DNA from: Pseudomonas fluorescens Q2-87
Lineage (GTDB): Bacteria > Pseudomonadota > Gammaproteobacteria > Pseudomonadales > Pseudomonadaceae
DNA: 64,000 nucleotides
Reading direction: 5' to 3'
Assembly: GCF_000281895.1 (NCBI RefSeq)
Contig: NZ_CM001558.1
Location: 2,670,556-2,734,555 of the forward strand
In this document: positions 16,041 to 24,374 of the stretch, piece after piece
Layout: every line of letters starts with the position of its first letter
How positions within the stretch are numbered: position 1 is the stretch's first letter
Notes under the pieces: model-generated
Told to the model about the DNA's origin: nothing
Database searches by the model: none
The model's input: the letters and a program-made list of their open reading frames with translations, nothing else
Position numbers and translations under genes: made by a program

Positions 16041-17816
16041 ATGAGTCATCCCGCACGTCGCCAACCGTTCGCCGTGAGCCTGCTGCTCAGTGCCATGCTG
16101 CTGTCCGGTTCGGCCCTGGCCGCCGTGACCGATCAGGAAATTCTCCAGGACCCGAAAAATACCCAGCAGATCGTGACCAACGGCCTGGGCGTCCAGGGCC
16201 AGCGCTATAGCCCGCTCGACACGCTCAACATTGATAACGTCAAGGACCTGCGCCCGGTCTGGGCGTTCTCCTTCGGTGGCGAAAAGCAGCGCGGCCAGCA
16301 GGCCCAGCCGATGATCAAGGACGGGGTGATGTACCTCACCGGTTCCTATTCTCGGGTGTTTGCCGTGGATGCACGCACCGGCAAGAAGCTGTGGCAGTAC
16401 GATGCGCGCCTGCCCGATGACATTCGTCCATGCTGCGACGTAATCAACCGTGGTGTGGCGCTGTATGGCGACCTGGTGTTCTTCGGCACCCTCGACGCCA
16501 AGCTGGTGGCCCTGAACAAGGACACCGGCAAGGTGGTGTGGAGCAAGAAGGTTGCCGACCACAAGGAAGGCTACTCCATCAGCGCCGCGCCCCTGGTCGT
16601 CAACGGCAAACTGATCACCGGCGTGGCCGGTGGCGAGTTCGGTGTGGTGGGCCAGATCAGCGCCTACGATCCGAAGAACGGCGATTTGCTCTGGACTCGC
16701 CCGACGGTGGAAGGGCACATGGGCTACGTCTACAAGGACGGCAAGGCGGTCGAGAACGGCATCTCCGGCGGCGAAGCCGGCAAGACCTGGCCGGGCGATC
16801 TCTGGAAAACCGGCGGCGCGGCGCCTTGGCTGGGCGGCTACTACGATCCGGAAACCAACCTGCTGCTGTTCGGCACTGGTAACCCGGCGCCATGGAACTC
16901 CCACCTGCGTCCTGGCGACAACCTCTATTCTTCGTCGCGCCTGGCACTGAACCCGGACGACGGCACGATCAAGTGGCACTTCCAGAGCACGCCGCACGAC
17001 GGCTGGGATTACGACGGCGTCAACGAGCTGATTTCATTCAACTACAAGGAAGGCGGCAAGGAGATCAAGGCTGCGGCCACCGCTGACCGTAACGGCTTTT
17101 TCTACGTGCTCGATCGCACCAACGGCAAGTTCATCCGTGGCTTCCCGTTCGTTGACAAGATCACCTGGGCCACTGGCCTGGACAAGGATGGCCGGCCGAT
17201 CTACAACGAGGCCAGCCGTCCGGGCGCACCGGGCAGTGAAGCGAAGGGCAGCTCGGTGTTCGTCGCACCGGCGTTCCTCGGCGCGAAAAACTGGATGCCG
17301 ATGGCCTACAACCAGGACACCGGGTTGTTCTATGTGCCGTCCAACGAATGGGGCATGGACATCTGGAACGAGGGCATCGCCTACAAAAAAGGCGCCGCAT
17401 TCCTCGGGGCCGGTTTCACCATCAAGCCGCTGAACGAAGATTACATCGGCGTGTTGCGGGCCATCGATCCGAAGACCGGCAAGGAAGTCTGGCGCCACAA
17501 GAACTATGCGCCGCTGTGGGGTGGGGTGTTGACCACCAAGGGCAATCTGGTCTTCACCGGCACGCCTGAAGGGTTCCTGCAGGCCTTCAACGCCAAGACC
17601 GGGGAAAAGGTCTGGGAATTCCAGACCGGCTCCGGCGTGCTGGGTTCGCCCATCACCTGGGAAATGGACGGCGAGCAATACGTCTCCGTGCTCTCCGGCT
17701 GGGGCGGCGCGGTGCCGCTGTGGGGCGGCGAGGTCGCCAAACGCGTGAAGGACTTCAACCAGGGCGGGATGCTCTGGACCTTCAAGTTGCCGAAAGAGTT
17801 GGTGGCCAAGCGCTGA
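16041..17816 (+). CDS. pedH: Quinoprotein (PQQ) alcohol dehydrogenase, lanthanide-type (PedH)
   Basis: A 591-residue periplasmic PQQ alcohol dehydrogenase with a signal peptide ending near SGSALA. Adjacent Cys C131-C132 (DIRPCCDV) form the disulfide ring. GTGNPAPWN is the metal/PQQ region, and the catalytic D323 lies in DGWDYDGVN. Asp325, two residues after the catalytic Asp, is the extra carboxylate that marks lanthanide-dependent enzymes such as XoxF and PedH; the calcium-type enzyme at 9075-10931 has Ser there. PedH of P. putida oxidises the same alcohols as PedE when lanthanides are present. It is monocistronic here, with its own promoter region. Confidence 0.94.
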   Translation: MSHPARRQPFAVSLLLSAMLLSGSALAAVTDQEILQDPKNTQQIVTNGLGVQGQRYSPLDTLNIDNVKDLRPVWAFSFGGEKQRGQQAQPMIKDGVMYLTGSYSRVFAVDARTGKKLWQYDARLPDDIRPCCDVINRGVALYGDLVFFGTLDAKLVALNKDTGKVVWSKKVADHKEGYSISAAPLVVNGKLITGVAGGEFGVVGQISAYDPKNGDLLWTRPTVEGHMGYVYKDGKAVENGISGGEAGKTWPGDLWKTGGAAPWLGGYYDPETNLLLFGTGNPAPWNSHLRPGDNLYSSSRLALNPDDGTIKWHFQSTPHDGWDYDGVNELISFNYKEGGKEIKAAATADRNGFFYVLDRTNGKFIRGFPFVDKITWATGLDKDGRPIYNEASRPGAPGSEAKGSSVFVAPAFLGAKNWMPMAYNQDTGLFYVPSNEWGMDIWNEGIAYKKGAAFLGAGFTIKPLNEDYIGVLRAIDPKTGKEVWRHKNYAPLWGGVLTTKGNLVFTGTPEGFLQAFNAKTGEKVWEFQTGSGVLGSPITWEMDGEQYVSVLSGWGGAVPLWGGEVAKRVKDFNQGGMLWTFKLPKELVAKR

Positions 17817-17830
17817 AGTCTGTCTTGCAC

Positions 17831-17956
17831 TGTGGCGAGGGAGCTTGCTCCCGCTCGGCTGCGAAGCAGTCGCCAACCTGGCGGTCCTGGTTTCGTCCAG
17901 GAACAGAGGCACGGGAGTGCTCCGCACTCCAGCGGGAGCAAGCTCCCTCGCCACAA
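17831..17956. repeat. Inverted REP pair, family A
   Basis: TGTGGCGAGGGAGCTTGCTC and the inverted copy ending GCTCCCTCGCCACA, about 125 bases end to end. Confidence 0.9.
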
Positions 17957-18015
17957 CCGCATGTGCGACAGACTTGAGCTGGCGCTTCTTACCCGAAAAC
18001 CTACGACCAAATAAC

Positions 18016-18094
18016 GAGAGGCCCCCTGCCAACGACGCATTCGTCAGGCAGGCGGGGCTCTCTACCATCGGCCTATCGCCTGTCCCGTGACAGG
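18016..18094 (+). promoter_or_regulatory. Two-hairpin leader of the aldehyde dehydrogenase gene
   Basis: The first hairpin pairs GAGAGGCCCCCTGCC with GGCAGGCGGGGCTCTC (one bulge); the second pairs GCCTGTC with GACAGGC around CCGT. There is no T-run, so a simple terminator is unlikely. The block ATAACGAGAGGCC...GACGCATT also occurs in the mqo leader (24225-24255). It could be an attenuator or processed RNA; the function is unknown. Confidence 0.4.
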
Positions 18095-18117
18095 CATCGA
18101 CCAGGCAGAGGCCCAAT

Positions 18118-19638
18118 ATGATCTACGCACAACCCGGAACCCCAGGCGCCGTCGTTTCTTTCAAACCACGCTATGGCAATTTCATCGGCGGCGAATTTGT
18201 CGCGCCGGTCGACGGCGAGTATTTCACCAACACGTCCCCGGTCAATGGCGAAGTCATCGCCCAATTCCCGCGCTCCAATGCCGCCGACATCGACAAGGCC
18301 CTGGATGCCGCCCATGCCGCTGCCGACGCCTGGGGCAAGACCTCGGTGCAGGACCGCTCCCTGGTGCTGCTGAAAATTGCCGACCGTATCGAGCAGCACC
18401 TGGAAGTGCTCGCCGTCAGCGAGACCTGGGATAACGGCAAGGCCGTGCGCGAAACCCTCAACGCCGATGTGCCGCTGTCGGCCGACCATTTCCGTTATTT
18501 CGCCGGTTGCATCCGCGCCCAAGAAGGCGGGGCTGCAGAGATCAACGAGCTGACCACGGCCTATCACTTCCACGAGCCACTTGGCGTAGTAGGGCAGATC
18601 ATTCCGTGGAACTTCCCGCTGTTGATGGCCGCCTGGAAACTCGCCCCGGCCCTGGCCGCCGGTAACTGCATTGTGCTCAAGCCGGCGGAGCAGACGCCGC
18701 TGTCGATCACCGTGTTCATCGAACTGATCGCCGACCTGCTGCCGCCCGGTGTGTTGAACATCGTCCATGGTTTCGGTCGCGAAGCCGGTGAAGCCCTGGC
18801 TACCAGCAAGCGCATCGCCAAGATCGCTTTCACTGGTTCGACCCCAGTCGGTTCGCACATCATGAAATGCGCCGCCGAGAACATCATCCCGTCCACCGTG
18901 GAGTTGGGCGGCAAATCACCGAACATCTTCTTCGAAGACATCATGCAGGCTGAGCCGGCCTTCATCGAAAAGGCCGCCGAGGGCCTGGTGCTGGCGTTTT
19001 TCAACCAGGGCGAAGTCTGCACCTGCCCATCGCGGGCCCTGGTACAGGAATCGATCTATGCGCCGTTCATGGCCGAAGTCATGAAAAAAATCGCCAAGAT
19101 CAAGCGCGGCAACCCGCTGGACACCGAGACCATGGTCGGTGCCCAGGCTTCGCAGCAGCAATACGACAAGATTCTTTCGTATCTGGAAATCGCCCGGGAA
19201 GAGGGCGCTGAACTGCTGACCGGCGGCGCGGCCGAGCACTTGGACGGGGACTTGTCGAGCGGTTACTACATCCAGCCGACCCTGCTCAAGGGCCACAACA
19301 AGATGCGTGTGTTCCAGGAAGAAATCTTCGGCCCGGTGGTGGGGGTGACCACCTTCAAGGACGAAGCCGAAGCCCTGGCAATCGCCAACGACACCGAGTT
19401 CGGCCTCGGCGCCGGCCTGTGGACCCGCGACATCAACCGCGCCTACCGCATGGGCCGGGCGATCAAGGCCGGTCGCGTGTGGACCAACTGCTACCACCTG
19501 TACCCGGCTCACGCTGCGTTTGGTGGCTACAAGAAGTCCGGTGTCGGCCGTGAAACCCACAAGATGATGCTCGATCATTACCAGCAGACCAAGAACCTGC
19601 TGGTGAGCTACGACATCAATCCGTTGGGGTTCTTCTGA
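18118..19638 (+). CDS. exaC: NAD-dependent aldehyde dehydrogenase of the alcohol oxidation island (ExaC/PedI)
   Basis: A 506-residue cytoplasmic aldehyde dehydrogenase that oxidises acetaldehyde and other aldehydes from the quinoprotein enzymes to acids. Catalytic Cys C301 lies in [11 protein letters not shown], general base E262 in VELGGKSPN and the nucleotide loop in FTGSTPVG. Full length and intact. Its place between pedH and pqqA matches ExaC/PedI. The start at 18118 follows AGGCAGAGG. The structured leader may control expression. Confidence 0.93.
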   Translation: MIYAQPGTPGAVVSFKPRYGNFIGGEFVAPVDGEYFTNTSPVNGEVIAQFPRSNAADIDKALDAAHAAADAWGKTSVQDRSLVLLKIADRIEQHLEVLAVSETWDNGKAVRETLNADVPLSADHFRYFAGCIRAQEGGAAEINELTTAYHFHEPLGVVGQIIPWNFPLLMAAWKLAPALAAGNCIVLKPAEQTPLSITVFIELIADLLPPGVLNIVHGFGREAGEALATSKRIAKIAFTGSTPVGSHIMKCAAENIIPSTVELGGKSPNIFFEDIMQAEPAFIEKAAEGLVLAFFNQGEVCTCPSRALVQESIYAPFMAEVMKKIAKIKRGNPLDTETMVGAQASQQQYDKILSYLEIAREEGAELLTGGAAEHLDGDLSSGYYIQPTLLKGHNKMRVFQEEIFGPVVGVTTFKDEAEALAIANDTEFGLGAGLWTRDINRAYRMGRAIKAGRVWTNCYHLYPAHAAFGGYKKSGVGRETHKMMLDHYQQTKNLLVSYDINPLGFF

Positions 19639-19658
19639 TCCCAATGCCCCATAAAACC

Positions 19659-19748
19659 CTGTGGGAGCGGGCTTGCTCGCGAAAGCGGTCTGTCAGTCAC
19701 CACGATGGTGAATGTGTTGACGCCTTCGCGAGCAAGCCCGCTCCCACA
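19659..19748. repeat. Inverted REP pair, family B
   Basis: CTGTGGGAGCGGGCTTGCTC and its inverted copy ending CGCTCCCACA, between exaC and the pqqA promoter. Confidence 0.9.
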
Positions 19749-19774
19749 TGGGCGGTTAGGTGATGCTTCAATTG

Positions 19775-19815
19775 CTACCAACGCACCCCACCCACCGCTT
19801 CGAAAGTAGCATTCG
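19775..19815 (+). promoter_or_regulatory. Shared quinoprotein-regulon box upstream of pqqA
   Basis: GCTACCAA (from 19774) and AAAGTAGCATTCG (19803-19815) match the cytochrome c550 promoter blocks at 8/8 and 12/13 positions, with spacing differing by one base. Confidence 0.6.
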
Positions 19816-19881
19816 AGCCCTGGGCGCCGCGTGCATTAATGACCTTGCCGGAATCGCCCGGTACAAGAAGAGGAAAGACCC

Positions 19882-19953
19882 ATGTGGACTAAACCCGCGT
19901 ACACCGACCTGCGTATTGGCTTTGAAGTGACGATGTACTTCGCCAACCGATGA
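19882..19953 (+). CDS. pqqA: PQQ precursor peptide PqqA
   Basis: A 23-residue peptide beginning [11 protein letters not shown] and ending [11 protein letters not shown]. It carries the E15-x3-Y19 pair (EVTMY) that PqqE cross-links to make pyrroloquinoline quinone. AGAGGAAAG is a strong ribosome binding site. The match to known PqqA peptides is near complete, so the call is firm despite the size. It stands alone: no pqqBCDE follows within the window, so it is probably an extra copy that boosts precursor supply when the island is on. It is followed by a hairpin (19960-19987) and preceded by the regulon box shared with cytochrome c550. Confidence 0.95.
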
Positions 19954-19959
19954 GTATCG

Positions 19960-19987
19960 GCCCGGCCTGGTGGTTTCCAGGTCGGGC
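19960..19987 (+). terminator. Hairpin downstream of pqqA
   Basis: GCCCGGCCTGG pairs with CCAGGTCGGGC (10 of 11) around TGGTTT, seven bases after the pqqA stop. There is no T-tract. It may stabilise the short pqqA transcript or cause partial termination before ercA. Confidence 0.5.
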
Positions 19988-20046
19988 TACCCATTGGTCT
20001 GATTGCAATCACGGCGGGATGCTTTAGGCTCAGGGGATCCCCAGAC

Positions 20047-20054
20047 AATAACAA
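20047..20054 (+). promoter_or_regulatory. Crc/Hfq-type CA motif (AATAACAA) before ercA
   Basis: A perfect AAnAAyAA match 12 bases before the ercA start codon. Confidence 0.55.
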
Positions 20055-20065
20055 CAGGCTTACCG

Positions 20066-21244
20066 ATGAGCCACGCACCTGAAAAGATGAGCCTCAGCCC
20101 GCTGCGCAAGTTCGTTTCCCCTGAAATCATGTTCGGTGCAGGTTGCCGCCACAACGTCGGCAATTACGCCAAGACGTTCGGCGCACGCAAGGTGCTGATC
20201 GTCACCGACCCCGGAGTGATCGCCGCCGGATGGGTGGCCGACGTCGAAGCCAGCCTGCAGGCCCAGGCCATCGACTACTGCATCTGCAGTGCCGTATCGC
20301 CCAATCCACGGGTCGAGGAAGTGATGCTCGGCGCCGAGCTGTACCGGGAAAACCATTGCGACGTCATTGTCGCGGTCGGCGGCGGCAGCCCCATGGATTG
20401 CGGCAAAGGCATCGGCATCGTCGTTGCCCATGGTCGCAACATCCTCGAGTTCGAAGGCGTCGACACGCTGCACGTGCCCAGTCCGCCACTGATCCTGATC
20501 CCCACCACCGCGGGCACTTCGGCGGATGTGTCGCAATTCGTGATCATCTCCAACCAGCAAGAGCGCATGAAGTTTTCCATCGTCAGCAAGGCGGCGGTGC
20601 CGGACGTGTCGCTGATCGACCCGGAAACCACCTTGAGCATGGACCCGTTCCTGTCGGCCTGTACCGGCATTGACGCGTTGGTACATGCCATCGAGGCATT
20701 CGTGTCCACCGGTCACGGTCCGTTGACCGATCCCCATGCGCTGGAAGCGATGCGCCTGATCAACAACAACCTGGTGCAGATGATCGCCAACCCGGCTGAC
20801 ATCGCCCTGCGGGAAAAAATCATGCTCGGCAGCATGCAGGCCGGCCTGGCGTTTTCCAACGCGATCCTCGGTGCGGTGCATGCGATGTCCCACAGTCTGG
20901 GCGGGTTCCTGGATTTGCCCCACGGCTTGTGCAACGCGGTGCTGGTGGAACACGTGGTGGCGTTCAACTACAACTCGGCGCCGGATCGCTTCAAGGTGAT
21001 TGCCGAGACGCTGGGCATCGACTGCCGGGGGCTCAACCACCGGCAGATCCGCACGCGCCTGGTGGAACACCTGATCGCCCTCAAGCGCACCATCGGGTTC
21101 CACGAGACCCTGGGGCTGCATGGCGTGAGCACCTCGGACATTCCGTTCCTGTCGCAACATGCGATGCACGACCCGTGCATCCTCACCAACCCTCGGGAGT
21201 CGAGCCAGCGGGATGTCGAGGTCGTCTATGGCGAAGCCCTCTGA
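20066..21244 (+). CDS. ercA: Iron-containing alcohol dehydrogenase (ErcA-like)
   Basis: A 392-residue group III alcohol dehydrogenase. The start at 20066 gives MSHAPEKMSLSPLRKFVSPE; the open frame upstream to 20003 is in the leader. The nucleotide motif GGGSPMDCGKG is present, as are metal-ligand His residues in the AMSHSLGGFLDLPHG region. ErcA is needed for ethanol oxidation control in P. aeruginosa and is thought to act in signalling rather than bulk catabolism. Here it overlaps the hybrid kinase gene by 17 bases, so the two are co-expressed, which supports that view. Confidence 0.9.
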   Translation: MSHAPEKMSLSPLRKFVSPEIMFGAGCRHNVGNYAKTFGARKVLIVTDPGVIAAGWVADVEASLQAQAIDYCICSAVSPNPRVEEVMLGAELYRENHCDVIVAVGGGSPMDCGKGIGIVVAHGRNILEFEGVDTLHVPSPPLILIPTTAGTSADVSQFVIISNQQERMKFSIVSKAAVPDVSLIDPETTLSMDPFLSACTGIDALVHAIEAFVSTGHGPLTDPHALEAMRLINNNLVQMIANPADIALREKIMLGSMQAGLAFSNAILGAVHAMSHSLGGFLDLPHGLCNAVLVEHVVAFNYNSAPDRFKVIAETLGIDCRGLNHRQIRTRLVEHLIALKRTIGFHETLGLHGVSTSDIPFLSQHAMHDPCILTNPRESSQRDVEVVYGEAL

Positions 21245-22598
21245 CGAACAGCAAAAAGCCTTGGCCGGGCTGCTGGGGCTGGGCAATCACTCGACGCGCA
21301 AGAGCCACTATCCTGAGCTGGCGGCGCGCCTCGATGAACTGGAACAGGCCCGGCAGCACTTGCAGCGGCTCAATGACCAGTTGGAGCAACGGGTAGCCGA
21401 ACGCACCGACGCGTTGTTGGAGGCCAACCATAACCTGCAACGGCAGATCGCCCAGCGCGAGCTGGTCGAGCAGCAGTTGCGCGACGCCCGGGACGCGGCC
21501 CAGGCCGCCAATCGCAGCAAGGACAAATACCTCGCCGCCGCCAGCCATGACCTGCTGCAACCGCTCAACGCTGCGCGCCTGTTGATTGCCACCCTGCGCG
21601 AGCGGGAATTGCCGGCGACCGAACGGGTGCTGGTCGAGCGGACCCACCAGGCGCTGGAGGGGGCGGAAGACCTGCTCACCGATCTGCTGGATATTTCCCG
21701 GCTGGACCAGGCCGCGGTCAGGCCCGACGTGGCCCCGTATCGCCTGGATGAATTGCTTGGGCCGCTGGTTTCGGAATTCCAGTCGGTGGCCGGTGCCGCA
21801 GGGTTGGAGCTGCGCGTGCGTTTCGCCGATGAAGCGGTCATGACCGACCTGCGATTGATGACCCGCATCCTGCGCAACTTTCTCAGCAATGCCTGCCGCT
21901 ACACCGAGCGCGGTGGCATTCTCCTGGCCGCCCGGCGCCGGGGAGAGCGGTTGAGCCTGGAAGTCTGGGATACCGGGCGCGGCATTGCTGCCGATTGCCT
22001 GGAGTCGATCTTCCTCGAGTTCAACCAGTTGGACGTCGGGCGTGCGGCAGATCGCAAAGGCGTGGGCCTGGGGCTGGCGATCGTCGAGCGCATCGCCCAT
22101 ATCCTCGGTTATCGGGTGCAGGTGCGTTCCCGGCCGGGACGCGGCTCGGTGTTCAGTATCGAGGTGCCGCTGTCCGCTGAAAAACCTTTGCCTGCGTCGC
22201 TGGCACCCGTGCAGGCAGTGACCGGAAATCCCCTGCCAGGGCGCCGGCTGCTGGTGATCGACAATGAACTGAGCATTTTGCAAAGCATGGCCGCGTTGCT
22301 GGGGCAGTGGGGCTGTGAAGTGCTGACCGCCACCGACGAAGCGGGCGCCCTGGATGTGTTGCAAGGGCGGGCGCCGGAACTGATTCTGGCGGATTTTCAT
22401 CTGGATCATGGGGTGGTGGGCTGTGAAGTGGTCAAGCGCCTGCGCGAGCATTTCCGGCAATCGATCCCGGCCGTGATCATCACCGCCGACCGCAGCGACC
22501 AGTGCCGCCGCGCCCTGCGCAAACTGAACGCGCCACTGCTCAACAAACCGGTCAAGCCCGGCAAGTTGCGAGCGGTGCTGAGTCAGTTGCTCGGGTAG
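21228..22598 (+). CDS. Cytoplasmic hybrid sensor histidine kinase (ErcS'-like)
   Basis: A 456-residue protein without membrane segments. A coiled coil occupies about residues 25-85 (LDELEQARQHLQRLNDQLEQRVAERTDALLEAN). The HisKA H-box carries H107 in AAASHDLLQPLNAAR. HATPase spans about 215-325 (NACRYTERGG, DTGRGIA), and a receiver at about 340-455 carries phospho-acceptor D389 in LILADFHLDH. There is no sensor domain, so input probably comes from a partner, perhaps ErcA, whose gene it overlaps. It is a paralogue of the kinase cut by the left edge. Start 21228 (ATG inside the end of ercA) is preferred to upstream alternatives. Confidence 0.9.
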   Translation: MAKPSDEQQKALAGLLGLGNHSTRKSHYPELAARLDELEQARQHLQRLNDQLEQRVAERTDALLEANHNLQRQIAQRELVEQQLRDARDAAQAANRSKDKYLAAASHDLLQPLNAARLLIATLRERELPATERVLVERTHQALEGAEDLLTDLLDISRLDQAAVRPDVAPYRLDELLGPLVSEFQSVAGAAGLELRVRFADEAVMTDLRLMTRILRNFLSNACRYTERGGILLAARRRGERLSLEVWDTGRGIAADCLESIFLEFNQLDVGRAADRKGVGLGLAIVERIAHILGYRVQVRSRPGRGSVFSIEVPLSAEKPLPASLAPVQAVTGNPLPGRRLLVIDNELSILQSMAALLGQWGCEVLTATDEAGALDVLQGRAPELILADFHLDHGVVGCEVVKRLREHFRQSIPAVIITADRSDQCRRALRKLNAPLLNKPVKPGKLRAVLSQLLG

Positions 22599-22618
22599 CG
22601 ACACGGCAAACTAAGTTG

Positions 22619-22661
22619 GGGCCGCTTCGCGCCCCAGCGGGAGCAAGCTCCCTCGCCACAA
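22619..22661. repeat. Single family A REP half
   Basis: GGGGCCGCTTCGCGCCCC followed by AGCGGGAGCAAGCTCCCTCG; only the right half of the usual pair is present. Confidence 0.8.
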
Positions 22662-22785
22662 AAGCTGGGCCGGTGTGTTTTGTGGGGGAGGGCTAGAAAA
22701 TTTATGTTATGTTATCCGATCTCGTTTGGCAGGAGTTCTCATCCTGGCCTTGCATGGACCAACGACCTTCATTCCGAGTACCACC

Positions 22786-23991
22786 ATGAGCCTGTCCCAT
22801 AGCGTGATGAGTCCACCCGGCGTCATCACGCCCGCCCTTGCGACCCTTACCACCAAAACCTCTATGCGTATGCTTGCCATCGACGCCCTGCGAGGGTTTG
22901 TCATGTTGCTGATGCTGGTGGACCATGTGCGCGAAACGTTTTTCCTGCACCACCAGGTCAGCGATCCGATCGACGCCCTGAGTGTCACTCCGGACCTGTA
23001 TTTCACTCGGCTGCTCAGCACGCTTTGCGCTCCGGTGTTCATCTTCCTCACTGGCCTGTCGGCCTGGCTCTACAGCCAGAAACACAGCGCCGGCGAAACC
23101 TCGCTATTTCTGCTCAAGCGCGGTCTGTTCCTGATCTTGCTGGAACTGACCTTCGTGTGTTTCGCCTGGAACGCCGAGTTCCCGCCCAAGACGTTGTGGC
23201 TGCAGGTGATTTGGTGCATCGGTCTGTGCATGATTGCCTTGGCCGCGCTGCTGCACCTCAAGCGCGGTTGGTTGATTGTGCTCGCAATCGTCATTGTCGC
23301 CGGGCACAACCTTTTCGACGGCGTGGTACTGGGGCCGGATTCGCCGTTTTTCGTGCCGTGGTCGATCCTGCATCAGCGAGCGTTCATCGACATCACCGAG
23401 TTCACTCGCGCCCGCACCACCTATCCAGTGTTGCCGTGGATCGGCGTGATCCTGCTGGGCTGGGCCATCGGCCCGTGGTTTGGCAAAGAGGTAGAGTCGG
23501 CCGTGCGGCTGCGGCGATTGTTCAAGGTGGGCATCGGTATGCTGCTGGCCTTCGTGCTCATTCGTTACCTGAACGTTTATGGCGACAAGCCCTGGATACA
23601 GACAGGCGATGCGCTGCGCACCGTCATGAGTTTCCTGAGCGCGACCAAGTATCCACCTTCGCTGATGTTCCTGATGCCGACCCTCGGTGTGGGTTTGATC
23701 CTGCTGGCGTGCTTTGAAAAGGCCCAGGAGCGCGGAGCCATTGCGCTCTTGGGCATCTATGGCGGCGCGCCGATGTTCTTCTACCTTCTGCACCTTTATG
23801 TGCTCAAGGCGCTGTACCTGCTGGCGATGGCCATCTGGGGCGCCAACCAGGGCGCCTATTTCGGCTTCGACCATTTGCCTTGGGTGTGGCTGTGGAGCGT
23901 GCTATTGGGCACCGTGCTGTTTTTCCCGACGCGCTGGTTTGCCGGGTTCAAGCAGCGTCGTCGTGATATCGCGATCCTCAAGTACTTTTGA
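22786..23991 (+). CDS. DUF1624/HGSNAT-like multi-pass membrane protein
   Basis: A 401-residue inner-membrane protein with about ten hydrophobic segments. The N-terminal motif RMLAIDALRGFVMLLMLVDHVRE is typical of the heparan-alpha-glucosaminide acetyltransferase catalytic-domain family (DUF1624), with a putative catalytic His in DHVRE. The substrate is unknown; relatives move acyl groups across the membrane. The start at 22786 (MSLSHSV) is one of several; no strong ribosome binding site decides it. It ends before a terminator-like hairpin at 24036-24066. No functional link to its neighbours is visible. Confidence 0.8.
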   Translation: MSLSHSVMSPPGVITPALATLTTKTSMRMLAIDALRGFVMLLMLVDHVRETFFLHHQVSDPIDALSVTPDLYFTRLLSTLCAPVFIFLTGLSAWLYSQKHSAGETSLFLLKRGLFLILLELTFVCFAWNAEFPPKTLWLQVIWCIGLCMIALAALLHLKRGWLIVLAIVIVAGHNLFDGVVLGPDSPFFVPWSILHQRAFIDITEFTRARTTYPVLPWIGVILLGWAIGPWFGKEVESAVRLRRLFKVGIGMLLAFVLIRYLNVYGDKPWIQTGDALRTVMSFLSATKYPPSLMFLMPTLGVGLILLACFEKAQERGAIALLGIYGGAPMFFYLLHLYVLKALYLLAMAIWGANQGAYFGFDHLPWVWLWSVLLGTVLFFPTRWFAGFKQRRRDIAILKYF

Positions 23992-24374
23992 GCCGAAGCG
24001 TACCAATCCCACGGATCGCGCTGGCCAGAGCCATTAAAATGCCGTCATTTGGTCGGCGTTTTTGCCAAGAATGTAAAAAGACGCTTCGGTCTGTTTATTT
24101 CCTTATGTAAACTCCCCCCGCTGCGACAATCGGGCACGGCCATGCCAGGCCCGATGAACACGGTTCGCAGCGTCCCTCACCCAGCTGAAGCCAAGACCTA
24201 CAAGAAGTCAGCGCCGGAGAGATATAAACGAGAGGCCGACGCATTGTTCGGCCCTGTAGGTCCATCCTCCAGTCCGTCTCGATACCCATCCTGCTGGCGT
24301 TGCCGGGCTTAGGATGTGCTGTGTCGTTGATTCGGACAGGTGGACGGAATGGCGTTCATCCTAGGGATACACAC
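23992..24374. other. Intergenic region upstream of mqo
   Basis: It contains a terminator (24036-24066) and a long mqo leader with a hairpin GGCCGA/TCGGCC (24237-24256) next to ATAAACGAGAGGCC, a sequence also found before the aldehyde dehydrogenase gene. No gene is supported. Confidence 0.55.
24036..24066 (+). terminator. Rho-independent terminator after the DUF1624 gene
   Basis: AAAATGCCG pairs with CGGCGTTTTT around a nine-base loop, ending in five T. Confidence 0.7.

Larger units (their letters stand above)
17817..18117. other. Intergenic region between pedH and the aldehyde dehydrogenase gene
   Basis: It contains one inverted REP pair, then a leader of about 160 bases with two hairpins (18016-18063 and 18079-18094) before the aldehyde dehydrogenase start. 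No gene is supported. Confidence 0.6.

Noticed and set aside
18016..18063. Hairpin before exaC as a simple rho-independent terminator of pedH
   Set aside because: No T-tract follows and it lies about 200 bases after pedH, beyond a REP pair, close to the exaC start.
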